64,000 bases of DNA from Sphingomonas sp. (lineage in GTDB: Bacteria; Pseudomonadota; Alphaproteobacteria; Sphingomonadales; Sphingomonadaceae), in contig NZ_JAPKNM010000094.1 of the NCBI RefSeq assembly GCF_026460985.1, positions 1-64,000 on the forward strand, in the 5' to 3' direction. Below the pieces are notes generated by a model. The model was not told where the DNA came from and did not search any database. It saw only the letters and a program-made list of their open reading frames with translations. Positions 1 through 10,701 of this stretch are shown piece after piece (position 1 is the first letter of the stretch; each line of letters opens with the position of its first letter). The position numbers were made by a program, and so were the translations under genes.

Positions 1-35
1 ATGCCGCCGCCGGCGCTTGAGGCAAAACCAAGTGT

Positions 36-112
<77 letters not shown>

Positions 113-127
113 ACAACACACACACAG

Positions 128-159
128 CCCGCAGGCCACCCACGGCCTGCGGGTTTTTT
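128..159 (+). terminator. Rho-independent terminator after tRNA-fMet
   Basis: CCCGCAGGCC-ACCCAC-GGCCTGCGGG followed by TTTTTT. Confidence 0.9.
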
Positions 160-297
160 CTTTGATCGCAACGCAGGAACGGTCTGTTCGTCAACTCGAA
201 GGCCGGTGATGAGCGGGCGCCGCTGGCCCGCTTCGCGTTGAGATGAACGCCTACCGTGGAACTGGACAGCGCGCAGCTCCCCCGTCAGCATGGCGGC

Positions 298-864
298 ATG
301 ATCGATCAGGTCGCACGAATTCGCATCAGCCTCATCGATACCGCGCCCGAGATCTGGCGTAGGGTCGACGTGCCCCTGGAGGCCAGCCTCAAGATGCTCC
401 ACGACATCATCCAGGGCGCGATGGGCTGGATGGACTATCATCTCTGGGAGTTCGAGGCGGGCGGCAAGCGCTATGGCCTGCCGGACCCGGAATGGCCCGA
501 CGATAGCCTGTCGGCGGCCAGTACAATCAAGCTCAAGGTCCTGATCGATCGGGGCGTTCGTCAACTCCTCTATACCTACGACATGGGCGACAATTGGGAA
601 CATTCCATCACCGTCGAAGCTGTCGAGGACGGGCAGCCGGGCGTGAAATATCCGCGCTATGTCGACGGTGCCCGCCGCGCGCCGCCCGAGGATGTCGGCG
701 GCATGCCGGGGTTCGAAAACTTCGTCGACGCCATCGCTGACTCCGGGCACCCCGGGCACCAGGAAGCGACAAGCTGGCACTTCGATTGCTATGGCAACAG
801 TTTCGACCCAGCCGGCTTCGACGAACTCGCAGCGAAGCTCCGTATCGGCGACATCGCCAAGTGA
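298..864 (+). CDS. plasmid pRiA4b ORF-3 family protein
   Basis: MIDQVARIRISLIDTAPEIWRRVDVPLEASLKMLHDIIQGAMGWMDYHLWEF resembles the pRiA4b ORF-3 fold family; ATG at 298 preferred to GTG at 256. Confidence 0.8.
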   Translation: MIDQVARIRISLIDTAPEIWRRVDVPLEASLKMLHDIIQGAMGWMDYHLWEFEAGGKRYGLPDPEWPDDSLSAASTIKLKVLIDRGVRQLLYTYDMGDNWEHSITVEAVEDGQPGVKYPRYVDGARRAPPEDVGGMPGFENFVDAIADSGHPGHQEATSWHFDCYGNSFDPAGFDELAAKLRIGDIAK

Positions 865-936
865 TGCGCCGCCGGCAAGGCCGCCTTCGCCGCGCGAAGA
901 TCAGCCTGACAAGGCGCTCCACATACCACCACACAC

Positions 937-963
937 AGCCCCCGCTCACCACGGGGGCTTTTT
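937..963 (+). terminator. Rho-independent terminator
   Basis: AGCCCCCG-CTCACCA-CGGGGGCTTTTT hairpin with U-tract. Confidence 0.8.
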
Positions 964-1062
964 GCCGTCCGGCCTCCGCGAAGATGCTCGTCGTATCAAG
1001 GTCGGCCTTCGTCGCGAGACGATCGAGCCACCCTGGCGTCCCGTTCGGCCGCAAGATGCGGA

Positions 1063-1084
1063 TTATCCACACGGATTATCCACG
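1063..1084 (+). promoter_or_regulatory. Two tandem DnaA-box-like 9-mers
   Basis: TTATCCACA (1063-1071) and TTATCCACG (1076-1084), direct repeat with 13-bp period. Confidence 0.45.
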
Positions 1085-1236
1085 GAACTGTCCGATCCCG
1101 GTACAGGTGGCTTGAGCCGCGCAACGTTGCTGTCATGATCGCGCCCTAGCGGGGCACAGCGTCGGGATTCGTTCCCGGCACCTGTTTTCCCGTCTTCGCC
1201 CGATGGCCGCGCCCGCGGCTCAATGAAGGACCAGCC

Positions 1237-4200
1237 ATGCCAGCTCCCGCGTTCATCAACGAAATTCATTACGACAATGCGGGTGGCGATACCGGCGAAT
1301 TCGTCGAGATCGCGGGCGCCGCGGGCACCGATCTGACGGGCTGGAAGATCGTCCTCTACAATGGCGCGGCGACGTCGCGCGCGCCCTACAGCACCATCAC
1401 CCTCACCGAGACGCTCGCCAACCAGCAGAACGGCTTCGGCACGATCCGCGTGGCCTATCCGGTCGACGGTATCCAGAACGGCGCGCCCGACGGGATCGCG
1501 CTGGTCGATGCGGGCGGCAACGTCGTGCAGTTCCTCAGCTGGGAAGGCAGCTTCGTCGCCGCCAGCGGTCCCGCCGCGGGCATGACCAGCGTCGATGTCG
1601 GCGTATCCGAAACCGGGACGGCCAGCGGCACTTCGATCGGCCTCGTCGGCAGCGGCACCGCCGCGGCGGACTTCAGCTGGGCACTGATCGCCGACGACAC
1701 GCCGGGCGGCGTCAATGCCGGGCAGAGCTTCGGCGGCGTCGTGCCGCCCCAGCCGGGCACGCTCAACCTGGCCGACGCGACCACCGCTGAGGGCGACAGC
1801 GGCACGCACGATATCGTCTTCACCGTCACGCGCGCCGACGGCAGCGCGGGCGCGGTCTCGGCGAGCTGGACGGTGACCTTCGGCAGCGCCGACGCGGCCG
1901 ACTTCGGCGCCGCCTTCACTGCGACCGGAACGGTGAGCTTCGCCGATGGCGCCACCACCGCCGAGATCCGCCTGCCGGTGCAGGGCGACACCGCGTTCGA
2001 ATCGAACGATACCTTCACTGTCACGCTCAGCGCCCCGCAGGGCGGCGTCGCGCTGGGCGACGCGACCGCGACCGGCACGATCACCAACGACGATGCCGCA
2101 CCGCCCGCGCCGCCGGCCAATGTCTTCATCAACGAGATCCACTACGACAATGCGAGCACCGATGCCGGCGAGGCGATCGAGATCGCCGGCACTGCGGGGA
2201 CCGACCTCAGCGGCTACAAGCTCGTCTTCTACAACGGCTCGAACGTCCCCGGCGCCGCCCCGGTCTACGACACGCTCAACCTCTCGGGCGTGATCGACGA
2301 CGAATCGAACGGCTTCGGCGCGCTCGGCTTCCTGCGCGCCAACATCCAGAACGGCGCCGCCGACGGCGTGGCGCTGATCGCGCCCGACGGCAGCGTGGTC
2401 CAGTTGCTCTCCTACGAGGGCAGCTTCACCGCCGCGGCGGGCACCCCCGCGGGCGGCGTGACCAGCACCGATATCGGCGTGAGCGAGGAGCCCGCGCCTG
2501 CCGCCGGCCTGTCGCTCCAGCTCAAGGGCAGCGGCTCGAGCGCCGCCGACTTCGCCTGGGCCGATGCCTCGGACGACAGCTTCGGCTCGCTCAACGACGG
2601 CCAGTCCTTCCTCTCGGCGACCGGAACCGGCCATCTCCGCATCGGCGACGCCAAGGTCGTCGAAGGCGATAGCGGCACCACCAACCTCGTCTTCACCGTC
2701 AACCGCGCCGGCGGCACCGCGCTCGCCGCGACCGTCGACTACAATGTCAACCTCGACGGCACCGCGACGCTCGCCGATCTCGTTCCCGGCGCGGTGCTCT
2801 CGGGCACGCTCAACTTCGCCCCCGGCGAATTCGCCAAGCAGATCGTCGTTGCCGTCAACGGCGATCTCGTCGGCGAGCCCAACGAGACGCTGTCGGTCAG
2901 CCTCGGCGCGACCACCGGCAATGTCGTGGTCGACGATGCCGCCGCGACCGGCACGATCACCAACGACGATCCGATCGAGCTGACGATCAGCCAGATCCAG
3001 GGCGCGGGCCATGCCTCGGCCTATGCCAACCAGGTCGTGATCACCACCGGCGTAGTCACCGCGGTCGACACCAACGGTTTCTATCTCCAGTCGGCCGTGG
3101 GCGACGGCGACGCCGCGACTTCCGATGCGGTCTTCGTCTTCACCACCACCGCCCCGGGCGTCGCGGTGGGCGACGGCGTGTCGGTGCGCGGCACCGTCGC
3201 CGAGTTCCAGGGCAGCACCGCGAGCCTCAGCCTCACCGAGATCGTCGCGCCGACGGTCACCGTCGAGAGCCACGGCAACGCGCTGCCGACCGCGGTCGTG
3301 ATCGGCGCGGGCGGGGTGCTTCCGCCCGCCGAGGCGATCGATAATGACGGCCTCACCAGCTACGATCCCGCCACCGACGGCATCGACTTCTGGGAATCGC
3401 TAGAGGGCATGCGCGTCACGATCGACACGCCGCAGGCGGTGTCGAACACCAACGAGTTCGGCGAGACCGACGTGGTCGCCTCGCACGGCAACGGCGCGAC
3501 CGGGGTCAATGATCGCGGCGGCATCACCATCTCGCCGGGCAGCCAGGGCGTTGCCGACTACAATCCCGAGAAGATCCAGATCGACGACGACAGCGGCGTC
3601 TTCGCAGGGTTCGCGCCGGGCTACACGATCGGCGACCAGCTGAGCAGCGTCACCGGCGTGGTGAACTATTCGTTCGAGAATTACGAAGTGATCGTCACGG
3701 AGGCGGTCACGCTCACCAACGACACCACGCTGGTCCGCGAAGAGACCGCACTCCACGGCGACGCCAACAACCTCTCGATCGCGACCTACAATCTCGAGAA
3801 TCTCGACGCGTCGGACAACAAGTTCGATATCCTCGCGAGCGACATCGTCTACAATCTCGGCGCGCCGGACATCATCGCCGCGCAGGAGATCCAGGACGCC
3901 GACGGCACCGGTTCGGGTTCGGACCTTTCGGGCACCGTCACCGCGCAGGGGCTGATCGACGCGATCTACGCCGAATCGGGCCTGCGCTACGCCTATGTCG
4001 AGATCGCACCCACTACCGCGGGATCGACCGGTGGCGAGGGCGGCGGCAACATCCGCAACGGCTATTTCTACAACATCGACCGCGTCTCCTATGTAGAGGG
4101 CAGCGCCGAGCTGATCGAGGGCACCGCCTATAACGGCACCCGCAAGCCGCTCGTCGCGCAGTTCGCATTCGCCGGGCAGACGATCACCACGATCAACGTC

Positions 4201-5853
4201 CACCTCACCTCGCGTCTCGGAAGCGAGCCGCTCTGGGGCGACAACCAGCCTGCGAGCGACGCCGGCGACGCCGCGCGCACCGCGCAGGCGGCGGGGGTGA
4301 AGGCCTATGTCGAGGCGCATCTCGCCGACGATCCGGCGATGAACATCGCGGTGCTTGGCGACTGGAACGGCTTCTATTTCGAGCAGGCGCAGACCCAGCT
4401 CACCGATCCGGCCCAGGGCGGCGTGTTCACCAACCTCGCCACTTTGCTCCCCGAGGAAGAGCGCTACAGCTACATGTTCGGCGGCAATGCCCAGCTGATC
4501 GACAACATCCTCGTCACCGGCGGGCTGGTCGGCAATGCGCAGTACGACGCGGTGCATCTCAACGCCGAATTCAGCGGCGAGCGTGGCACCGATCACGATT
4601 CGCAGGTCGCCGTGCTGCGCCTCGGCGCCGCGCCGCAGGACGTCGCGCTCAGCAATGCGAGCGTCGCCGAGAACCTGCCCGCGGGCACCGTGGTCGGTAC
4701 CGTCTCGGCGACCGATACGGCCAACGACACGCTCACCTACGCGCTGGTCGACGATGCCGGCGGGCTGTTCGTCATCGACGCGGCGACCGGCGTGATCACC
4801 ACCACCGCGCCGCTCGACCATGAGGCGGTCGCATCCTATGCGGTGATCGCCAAGGTGACCGACAGCGGCGGGCTCAGCACCCAGCAGGGCTTCACCATCG
4901 TGGTCTCCGACGTCAACGAGGCGCCGACGGCAACCGGCGACGCGGTGGCGGTCAACGAGGACGCGACGACCGCCAATCTCTGGGCGACCCTGCTCGGCAA
5001 CGATTCCGATCCCGATGCCGGCCAGACCCTCGCGATCAGCGCTGTCGATACCGGCGCGACCCTGGGCAGCGTGATCTTCGACGCCGCCACCCAGACGCTC
5101 CAATATGTCGCCGATGCCGACGCGTTCGACGCGCTCGCCCCCGGCGCCACCCAGGTCGATCACTTCAGCTACACCGTCACCGACGTGGGCGGCCTCACCA
5201 GCACCGCGACCGTCGCGGTGACCGTCACCGGCGTGGCCGACGGAGTCACCCGCAACGGCACGATCTTCTCGGACACGATCAACGGCACGGCGGGCGAGGA
5301 CCGGCTGTCGGGCGGCATCGGCCACGATACGCTCAACGGCCTGGGCGGGCATGACTGGCTCAACGGCGGGATCGGTAACGACAAGCTCGACGGCGGCGAC
5401 GGCAACGACGTGCTGTTCGGCGATCTCGGCAACGATACGCTGCGCGGCGGCAACGGCCGCGACATCCTGTTCGGCGGCCTGGGCGACGACACGCTCTGGG
5501 GCGGGGCCGGTGCCGACAACTTCCATTTCGGCCGGCTCGAGGGCAGCAATACGATCGCCGACTTCAACACCGCCGAGGATCAGATCATCCTCGACGACGG
5601 CGTCTCGGTGACCCGCACCCGGGTGCAGGACGTCAATCGCGACGGCGTCAAGGATCTGACGCTCACGCTGAGCTGGGGCAGCAGCGTCACCCTGCTCGGT
5701 GTCAGCGACGCCACGCTGGTCAAGTACGGCGCACCCGATTATTACTCGGATCACCAGCCCGGCCTCGGCGGCCTTCTCGACGACATCGGCGATGTCTTCG
5801 ACGATTGGTTCGGCGGCAGTCAGAAGCTGGTGGATTTCGGCCACGGGTTCTGA
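1237..5853 (+). CDS. ExeM/NucH-like extracellular endonuclease with lamin-tail, Calx-beta, EEP nuclease, cadherin-like and RTX repeat regions
   Basis: Two INEIHYDNA lamin-tail domains, two Calx-beta-like segments, EEP-type motifs (NLEN, GDWNG, GTDHDSQ), C-terminal GGxGxDxLxGG RTX repeats; no N-terminal signal peptide, consistent with type I secretion. Confidence 0.9.
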   Translation: MPAPAFINEIHYDNAGGDTGEFVEIAGAAGTDLTGWKIVLYNGAATSRAPYSTITLTETLANQQNGFGTIRVAYPVDGIQNGAPDGIALVDAGGNVVQFLSWEGSFVAASGPAAGMTSVDVGVSETGTASGTSIGLVGSGTAAADFSWALIADDTPGGVNAGQSFGGVVPPQPGTLNLADATTAEGDSGTHDIVFTVTRADGSAGAVSASWTVTFGSADAADFGAAFTATGTVSFADGATTAEIRLPVQGDTAFESNDTFTVTLSAPQGGVALGDATATGTITNDDAAPPAPPANVFINEIHYDNASTDAGEAIEIAGTAGTDLSGYKLVFYNGSNVPGAAPVYDTLNLSGVIDDESNGFGALGFLRANIQNGAADGVALIAPDGSVVQLLSYEGSFTAAAGTPAGGVTSTDIGVSEEPAPAAGLSLQLKGSGSSAADFAWADASDDSFGSLNDGQSFLSATGTGHLRIGDAKVVEGDSGTTNLVFTVNRAGGTALAATVDYNVNLDGTATLADLVPGAVLSGTLNFAPGEFAKQIVVAVNGDLVGEPNETLSVSLGATTGNVVVDDAAATGTITNDDPIELTISQIQGAGHASAYANQVVITTGVVTAVDTNGFYLQSAVGDGDAATSDAVFVFTTTAPGVAVGDGVSVRGTVAEFQGSTASLSLTEIVAPTVTVESHGNALPTAVVIGAGGVLPPAEAIDNDGLTSYDPATDGIDFWESLEGMRVTIDTPQAVSNTNEFGETDVVASHGNGATGVNDRGGITISPGSQGVADYNPEKIQIDDDSGVFAGFAPGYTIGDQLSSVTGVVNYSFENYEVIVTEAVTLTNDTTLVREETALHGDANNLSIATYNLENLDASDNKFDILASDIVYNLGAPDIIAAQEIQDADGTGSGSDLSGTVTAQGLIDAIYAESGLRYAYVEIAPTTAGSTGGEGGGNIRNGYFYNIDRVSYVEGSAELIEGTAYNGTRKPLVAQFAFAGQTITTINVHLTSRLGSEPLWGDNQPASDAGDAARTAQAAGVKAYVEAHLADDPAMNIAVLGDWNGFYFEQAQTQLTDPAQGGVFTNLATLLPEEERYSYMFGGNAQLIDNILVTGGLVGNAQYDAVHLNAEFSGERGTDHDSQVAVLRLGAAPQDVALSNASVAENLPAGTVVGTVSATDTANDTLTYALVDDAGGLFVIDAATGVITTTAPLDHEAVASYAVIAKVTDSGGLSTQQGFTIVVSDVNEAPTATGDAVAVNEDATTANLWATLLGNDSDPDAGQTLAISAVDTGATLGSVIFDAATQTLQYVADADAFDALAPGATQVDHFSYTVTDVGGLTSTATVAVTVTGVADGVTRNGTIFSDTINGTAGEDRLSGGIGHDTLNGLGGHDWLNGGIGNDKLDGGDGNDVLFGDLGNDTLRGGNGRDILFGGLGDDTLWGGAGADNFHFGRLEGSNTIADFNTAEDQIILDDGVSVTRTRVQDVNRDGVKDLTLTLSWGSSVTLLGVSDATLVKYGAPDYYSDHQPGLGGLLDDIGDVFDDWFGGSQKLVDFGHGF

Positions 5854-5887
5854 CGATTTGCATCACAGACTGAAGACAATCCAGATC

Positions 5888-5925
5888 GCGCTGCGCGTCC
5901 CCCCGGGCCGCGCAGCGCTGTTTTT
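5888..5925 (+). terminator. Intrinsic terminator/attenuator between secreted nuclease and T1SS genes
   Basis: Perfect GCGCTGCGCG / CGCGCAGCGC stem followed by TGTTTTT, directly upstream of the exporter ORF. Confidence 0.85.
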
Positions 5926-5939
5926 CGGGAGCTGGACAC

Positions 5940-7676
5940 TTGCGCGCTGAGCGGCCCCTGGGCGCCCTGCGCGCCGCGCTCGCCCTGTGCCGCCAGCACT
6001 TCGTGGCGGCCGCCGCGTTCAGCGCGCTGGTCAACCTGCTCTACATCGTGCCGACGCTGTACATGCTGCAGGTCTATGACCGCGTCGTGCCGACGCGGGG
6101 GCTGCAGACGCTCCTCTTCCTCACCATGGTCCTGCTCTTCGCGCTGGCGACGCTGTCGCTGCTCGATCGCGTCCGCACCCGGCTGCTGGTGCGCGCGGGC
6201 GTCCAGCTCGATGCCGCGCTCGCGCCGCTGATCCTCGACGCCACGCTCGGCCGGCCGGACCTGCCGGTGGCGCGGCAGGCGCTCCGCGAGTTCGACGTGA
6301 TGCGCGGCACGCTCACCGGCCCGGGCATCCTCGCTTTGTTCGATGCGCCCTGGGTGCCGATCTACATCCTCGTCTGCTTCCTCGTGCATCCCTGGATCGG
6401 CGCCGTCGCCATCCTCGGCTGCGCGATCCTGCCGCTGATCGCCTGGGCGAACGAGCGCGCGACGCGCAGCCAGCTGGATCGCGCCCAGATGATCGCGAGC
6501 GCTTCCTATGCCAACCAGGACGCCCTGCTCGGGTCGAGCGACAGCATCCGCGCGCTCGGGATGCGTCGCGCGGTGGTCGCCCGCCAGCTGCGCCAGCGCG
6601 AGGCGATGCTCGCCGCGCAGACCGAGGCGAGCTTCGCTGCGGGCAGCTATCTGACCGCGACCAAGTTCACGCGCCTCGCGCTCCAGTCGCTCGCGTTAGG
6701 GCTCGGCGCGCTGCTCGCGGTCGACAATCTGATTTCCGGCGGCGCGATCTTCGCCGCTTCGTTCCTGATCGCGCGCGCGCTGGCGCCGATCGAGCAATTG
6801 ATCGGCACGTGGAAGACGATCGTCCAGGCGCAGCAGAGCTATCGCAATCTCGACGCGCTGCTCGAGGGCACCGTCGCCCAGCCCGCGCCGACGCGCCTGC
6901 CGGCGCCGCAGGGCGGCATCGCGCTGGAGGGCGTGACCGTCCTCAACGAGGCGCGTGACGGCGCGATCCTAAACGCCGTCTCGCTGCAGATCGCGCCGGG
7001 CGAGGTCATTGCGATCGTCGGCCCCAGCGGTGCGGGCAAGTCGACCCTGGTCCGTACGATCGCCGGCGCGCTCGCGCCCGACCGCGGCACGATCCGGCTC
7101 GACGGCGCCGACACGCGCGACTGGGACCCGGAGGAGCTGGCGCGGCATATCGGCTATCTGCCGCAGGATTCAGCGCTGTTCGCGGGCTCGGTCGCGGAGA
7201 ATATCGCGCGCTTCGCCGGCGAACTGGGCGAGGATCGCGCGACGATCGACGCCGCGGTGGTCGCTGCGGCGGGCAAGGTCGGCGCCGATGCGCTGATCCG
7301 GCGGCTGCCGGGCGGCTATGACCATCAGCTCAAGCTCGGCGGGCGCGGCGTCTCGGCGGGCCAGGCGCAACGGATCGCGCTCGCCCGCGCGGTCTATGGC
7401 GATCCGCGCATCCTGGTCCTCGACGAGCCCAATGCCCATCTCGACTCCGAAGGCGATGCCGCGCTCGTCGCGGCGCTCGCTGCGCTCAAGGCCGAAGGGC
7501 ACACGGTGCTGATCGTCTCGCACAAGCTCGGCATCCTGCCGGTGATCGACAAGATGCTGGTGCTGCGCGACGGCCGCGTCGAGCTTTACGGCCCGCGCGA
7601 CGAGGTTTTGCCCAAGATCGCGCCGCCCAATCTGCGCCGCGTCGCGCCGCCTTCGGCGCAGGTGGGCGGCGCATGA
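5940..7676 (+). CDS. Type I secretion system permease/ATPase (PrtD-like)
   Basis: ABC transmembrane region plus Walker A GPSGAGKST, signature SAGQAQRIALARAVYG, Walker B LVLDEPNAHLD; TTG start with GGGAG upstream. Confidence 0.92.
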   Translation: MRAERPLGALRAALALCRQHFVAAAAFSALVNLLYIVPTLYMLQVYDRVVPTRGLQTLLFLTMVLLFALATLSLLDRVRTRLLVRAGVQLDAALAPLILDATLGRPDLPVARQALREFDVMRGTLTGPGILALFDAPWVPIYILVCFLVHPWIGAVAILGCAILPLIAWANERATRSQLDRAQMIASASYANQDALLGSSDSIRALGMRRAVVARQLRQREAMLAAQTEASFAAGSYLTATKFTRLALQSLALGLGALLAVDNLISGGAIFAASFLIARALAPIEQLIGTWKTIVQAQQSYRNLDALLEGTVAQPAPTRLPAPQGGIALEGVTVLNEARDGAILNAVSLQIAPGEVIAIVGPSGAGKSTLVRTIAGALAPDRGTIRLDGADTRDWDPEELARHIGYLPQDSALFAGSVAENIARFAGELGEDRATIDAAVVAAAGKVGADALIRRLPGGYDHQLKLGGRGVSAGQAQRIALARAVYGDPRILVLDEPNAHLDSEGDAALVAALAALKAEGHTVLIVSHKLGILPVIDKMLVLRDGRVELYGPRDEVLPKIAPPNLRRVAPPSAQVGGA

Positions 7677-9037
7677 GCGCGCCCATCCTCCTGTCGCCGG
7701 GCACGCCGGCGCTCCCGGCGTCCGCGCCTCCCGGTGCTGACCCGCGCGGCGACATCCGCATCGGCGCGGTGATCGCGGCCCTGTTCTTCGTCGTTTTCCT
7801 CGGCTGGGCGATGTTCGCGCGGCTCGACGCCGCCGCTTACGCGACCGGCACCTTGGTGGTCTCGGGCCAGCGCCAGGCGGTCCAGCACCGCGACGGCGGC
7901 GTGGTGGGGAAGATCTATGTGCATGAGGGCCAGCGGGTCGAGCGCGGGCAGCTGCTGATGCAGCTCGCCGCCGCCGAGGTCCAGGCGCAGGAACGTGCGC
8001 TCGCCTCGCAGGCGATCCGGCTGCTCGCCCAGCGCGCGCGGCTCGAGGCCGAGCAACTCGGCCGCAGCCAGATCACGCCGCCCAAGGAATTCGCCTCGCT
8101 TTCGCCCGAGGACCGCGACGAGGCGGCGCTGGCGATGCGGCTGCAGCAGACCGAGCTTCAGGCGCGTACCTCGGTGCTGGCGGCGCAGCGCGGCGCGCTC
8201 GGCCAGCGCGTCGCCCAATCGGGCGAGCAGGGGCGCGGTTATGGCGAGCAGGAAGTGTCTGCCGGCGAGCAGCTCCGGCTGATCGAGGAGCAGATCGCCG
8301 CACTCAGGCCCGTCGCCGACAAGGGCTTCGTCTCGGCGACCCGCATGCGCGAGCTCGAACGCGCGCGCGCCGAGCTGCAGGGCCGCCGCGGCCAGTACAG
8401 CGCCAGCGTCGCGCAGACCCGCGGCGCCGCGCGCGAGAACGAGATCCAGGTGCTTGAGGCCGAGCGCAGCTTCCGCGAGCGCACCGCCGCCGATCTCCGC
8501 GACGTCGAGACCCGGCTGGGCGAGATCCTGCCGCGCTGGACCGCCGCGCGCGACCAGCTCGAGCGCACTGCGATCCGCGCCCCCGCGACCGGCGCGGTGG
8601 TCGGCATGTCGGTGTTCACCCCTGGCGGCGTCGTCGCGCCCGGGCAGAAGCTGATGGATGTCGTTCCCGAGCGGACGCCGTTGCTCATCCAGGCGCGCAT
8701 CGCCCCCGAGGATGCCGACGATCTCACCGTCGGTCAGCACACCTTGGTCAAGTTCGCCGGGCTGCACGAGCGCAACCTGCCCAATCTCGAGGGCCGCCTG
8801 ACGCGTCTCTCGGCGGACAGCTTCGTCGACGAGAAGAGTGGGCTGAGCTATTTCACCGGCGAGATCACCGTGCCGCGCGATCAGATCCAGCTGATCCAGG
8901 GCGTCCGCGGCAGCGACTTCGCGCTCCGCGCCGGCATGCCCGTCCAGATCCTGATCCCGCTGCGCAAACGCACCGCGCTCGATTATGCGCTCGAGCCGTT
9001 GCTCGGTAGCTTCTGGTCCTCGTTCCGCGAGCATTGA
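7673..9037 (+). CDS. HlyD family type I secretion periplasmic adaptor
   Basis: N-terminal TM, biotinyl-lipoyl-like and coiled-coil regions, C-terminal IRAPATGAVVGMSVFTPGGVVAPGQKLMDVVP; overlaps the ABC gene by 4 bp. Confidence 0.92.
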   Translation: MSAPILLSPGTPALPASAPPGADPRGDIRIGAVIAALFFVVFLGWAMFARLDAAAYATGTLVVSGQRQAVQHRDGGVVGKIYVHEGQRVERGQLLMQLAAAEVQAQERALASQAIRLLAQRARLEAEQLGRSQITPPKEFASLSPEDRDEAALAMRLQQTELQARTSVLAAQRGALGQRVAQSGEQGRGYGEQEVSAGEQLRLIEEQIAALRPVADKGFVSATRMRELERARAELQGRRGQYSASVAQTRGAARENEIQVLEAERSFRERTAADLRDVETRLGEILPRWTAARDQLERTAIRAPATGAVVGMSVFTPGGVVAPGQKLMDVVPERTPLLIQARIAPEDADDLTVGQHTLVKFAGLHERNLPNLEGRLTRLSADSFVDEKSGLSYFTGEITVPRDQIQLIQGVRGSDFALRAGMPVQILIPLRKRTALDYALEPLLGSFWSSFREH

Positions 9038-9050
9038 GCCCGCGGGGCGA

Positions 9051-9653
9051 CTAAACGGCGCGGACCCGTCCGATCAGCGCCCGCCCGGTCCGCACCTCGC
9101 GTGCGACCACGCCTGCGGTGAAGCGCTCGATGATGCCCCGGGTCCGCCGCATGGGCCCCGAGGCGTCGCTCCGCGATGCGGCGACCATACCGCTGCCCCA
9201 GCCCTCGGCGAGCGCACGCACGCGCGTCGCCAGCACCGAGCGCTTGTCCTCGCCCCCCAGCACGATCGAGGGGAAGGGGAGGCGGGTGCGGGGGGAGGCG
9301 AAGGTGTCGAGCAAGGTGTCGACATTCTCGCCCTCTTCCTCGATCGGATCGAAGAAAAGTGCCCCCGATACGCGCGAGACATAGGAAGCGGGCGACAGCC
9401 GCGCCCACCAGGCGGTCGCGAAGCAGCTCGCGCCCTGCGCCACGAGCAAAACCGCTCCCTCGGCATGCGTCACCGCCGCATCGAGCCGCGCGCCGAGCAG
9501 GTTGCGCTCGGCGCGCGTCCCCGCGCGATAGGGGATGTGCGTGTGCGCCGGCGTCGCGAACAGATGCCGCCACGGCGCCGAGGCAGCCGCCGAGATTTCG
9601 ACGAGCGAGAGATTCGCGGGCAGGGTCAGCGCAGTCGCCATGACGCACTCCAT
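9051..9653 (-). CDS. RBBP9/YdeN-like alpha/beta hydrolase, apparently catalytically degenerate
   Basis: Overall RBBP9/YdeN-like layout (PWRHLF..., LLVAQGASCFATAWWAR, PFPSIVLGGEDKRSV) but nucleophile elbow reads VAQGASC rather than VAHSLGC. Confidence 0.6.
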   Translation of the reverse strand: MECVMATALTLPANLSLVEISAAASAPWRHLFATPAHTHIPYRAGTRAERNLLGARLDAAVTHAEGAVLLVAQGASCFATAWWARLSPASYVSRVSGALFFDPIEEEGENVDTLLDTFASPRTRLPFPSIVLGGEDKRSVLATRVRALAEGWGSGMVAASRSDASGPMRRTRGIIERFTAGVVAREVRTGRALIGRVRAV

Positions 9654-9738
9654 CAGCTACCGGGCGATCCTAATCCGCTCCGGCGAGTCTCGCCAGCCGA
9701 TTCCCCAGTCAATAAATGGGTATTGCCGCAATAACCCC

Positions 9739-10164
9739 TCAGGCTAGCGTATGGGTGAGCGTGACTTCGGCATTGAGCAGCTTCGACACCGGGCAATTGG
9801 CCTTGGCGCCGGCGGCGAGCTCGTCGAACTGCTCGGGCGAGATTCCCGGCACCTCGGCCTTGAGCGTCAGGTCCGACCGGGTGATCGCGAACCCCTCCTC
9901 CTGCTGCTCGAGCTTGACCGCCGCAATCGTCTCGAGGCTGCCCGCGCTGAACCCCGCCCGGGCGAGCGCGAAGCTCAGCGCCATGGTGAAGCAGCCGGCA
10001 TGCGCCGCTGCGATCAGCTCTTCGGGATTGGTTCCCTTCTCGTCGCCGAAGCGCGTGTTGAAGCTGTACGGTGTCGCGTCGAGCACGCCCGAAGGCGTGT
10101 CGAGCCGGCCCTTTCCGTCCTTGCCGAAGCCTTCGTAGCGGGCGGTAGCGGTACGAGTCGTCAT
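9739..10164 (-). CDS. OsmC family peroxiredoxin-like protein
   Basis: EGFGKDGKGRLDTPSGVL...NPEELIAAAHAGCFTMALSFAL...CPVSKLLNAEVTLTHTL; start set at MTTRTATARYEG because the upstream MPMNRGGH abuts a hairpin. Confidence 0.9.
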   Translation of the reverse strand: MTTRTATARYEGFGKDGKGRLDTPSGVLDATPYSFNTRFGDEKGTNPEELIAAAHAGCFTMALSFALARAGFSAGSLETIAAVKLEQQEEGFAITRSDLTLKAEVPGISPEQFDELAAGAKANCPVSKLLNAEVTLTHTLA

Positions 10165-10183
10165 ATGTCCCCCTCGGTTCATG

Positions 10184-10215
10184 GGCACGCGGCGGCTAGC
10201 CTGCCGCCGCGTGCC
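10184..10215. repeat. Strong hairpin between two minus-strand genes
   Basis: Perfect 12-bp arms GGCACGCGGCGG / CCGCCGCGTGCC with 8-nt loop; no U-tract. Confidence 0.7.
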
Positions 10216-10221
10216 GGCAAG

Positions 10222-10626
10222 TCAACGGCAGCGGACGTCGTCCTTGTCGATCGCGGCACCCGCCGCGGCGCCGGCGGCCGCGCCGAGCGCGGTGCCTAGC
10301 AGCTCCGATCCGCCCGGCGCGATGATGTTGCCGAGGATCCCGCCGGCCACGCCGCCGACGATCAGCCCGGTCGTCCCGTCCGAGCGGCGGCAATAATAGC
10401 GTCCGTCCTGCCCGCGATAGACGCGCTCCTGCCGTGACAGGCGGCGTTCGCGATAGCTGCGGTCGTCACGGTAATAGCGATCGGCATAATAGCCGCCGTA
10501 CGCGGGGTCGGGGCGGTTCCAGTCATAGCTGCGATAGCCCGAATAGCTCGACTCGGGGCCATAGCCGGTGTCCATGCAGCCGGTCGCAGTGGTCGCGGCC
10601 AGCAATCCCAAGAGGATGGCGCGCAT
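10222..10626 (-). CDS. Glycine-zipper 2TM domain-containing lipoprotein-like protein
   Basis: N-terminal signal with cysteine (ATTATGCMDTGYG), Tyr/Arg-rich region, GLIVGGVAGGILGNIIAPGGSELLGTALGAAAGAAAGAAI. Confidence 0.85.
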   Translation of the reverse strand: MRAILLGLLAATTATGCMDTGYGPESSYSGYRSYDWNRPDPAYGGYYADRYYRDDRSYRERRLSRQERVYRGQDGRYYCRRSDGTTGLIVGGVAGGILGNIIAPGGSELLGTALGAAAGAAAGAAIDKDDVRCR

Positions 10627-10701
10627 TTCTGTTCTCCCGTGAACATCTGATGTCAGGGGAATGCACGGGCGGCGTGAAGGTTGCGCCGTTTGGGTGCTGC
10701 C

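Noticed and set aside
5260-5530. Possible tandem DNA repeat array
   Set aside because: Periodicity is explained by RTX nonapeptide coding repeats.
1063-5844. Long minus-strand ORFs 1063..3273 and 3400..5844
   Set aside because: Antisense shadows of the nuclease gene; low-complexity Arg/Ala/Gly/Asp composition with no recognisable domain.
7586-9034. Minus-strand ORF opposite the HlyD-type gene
   Set aside because: Antisense frame of a clear HlyD adaptor; composition typical of GC-rich shadow ORFs.
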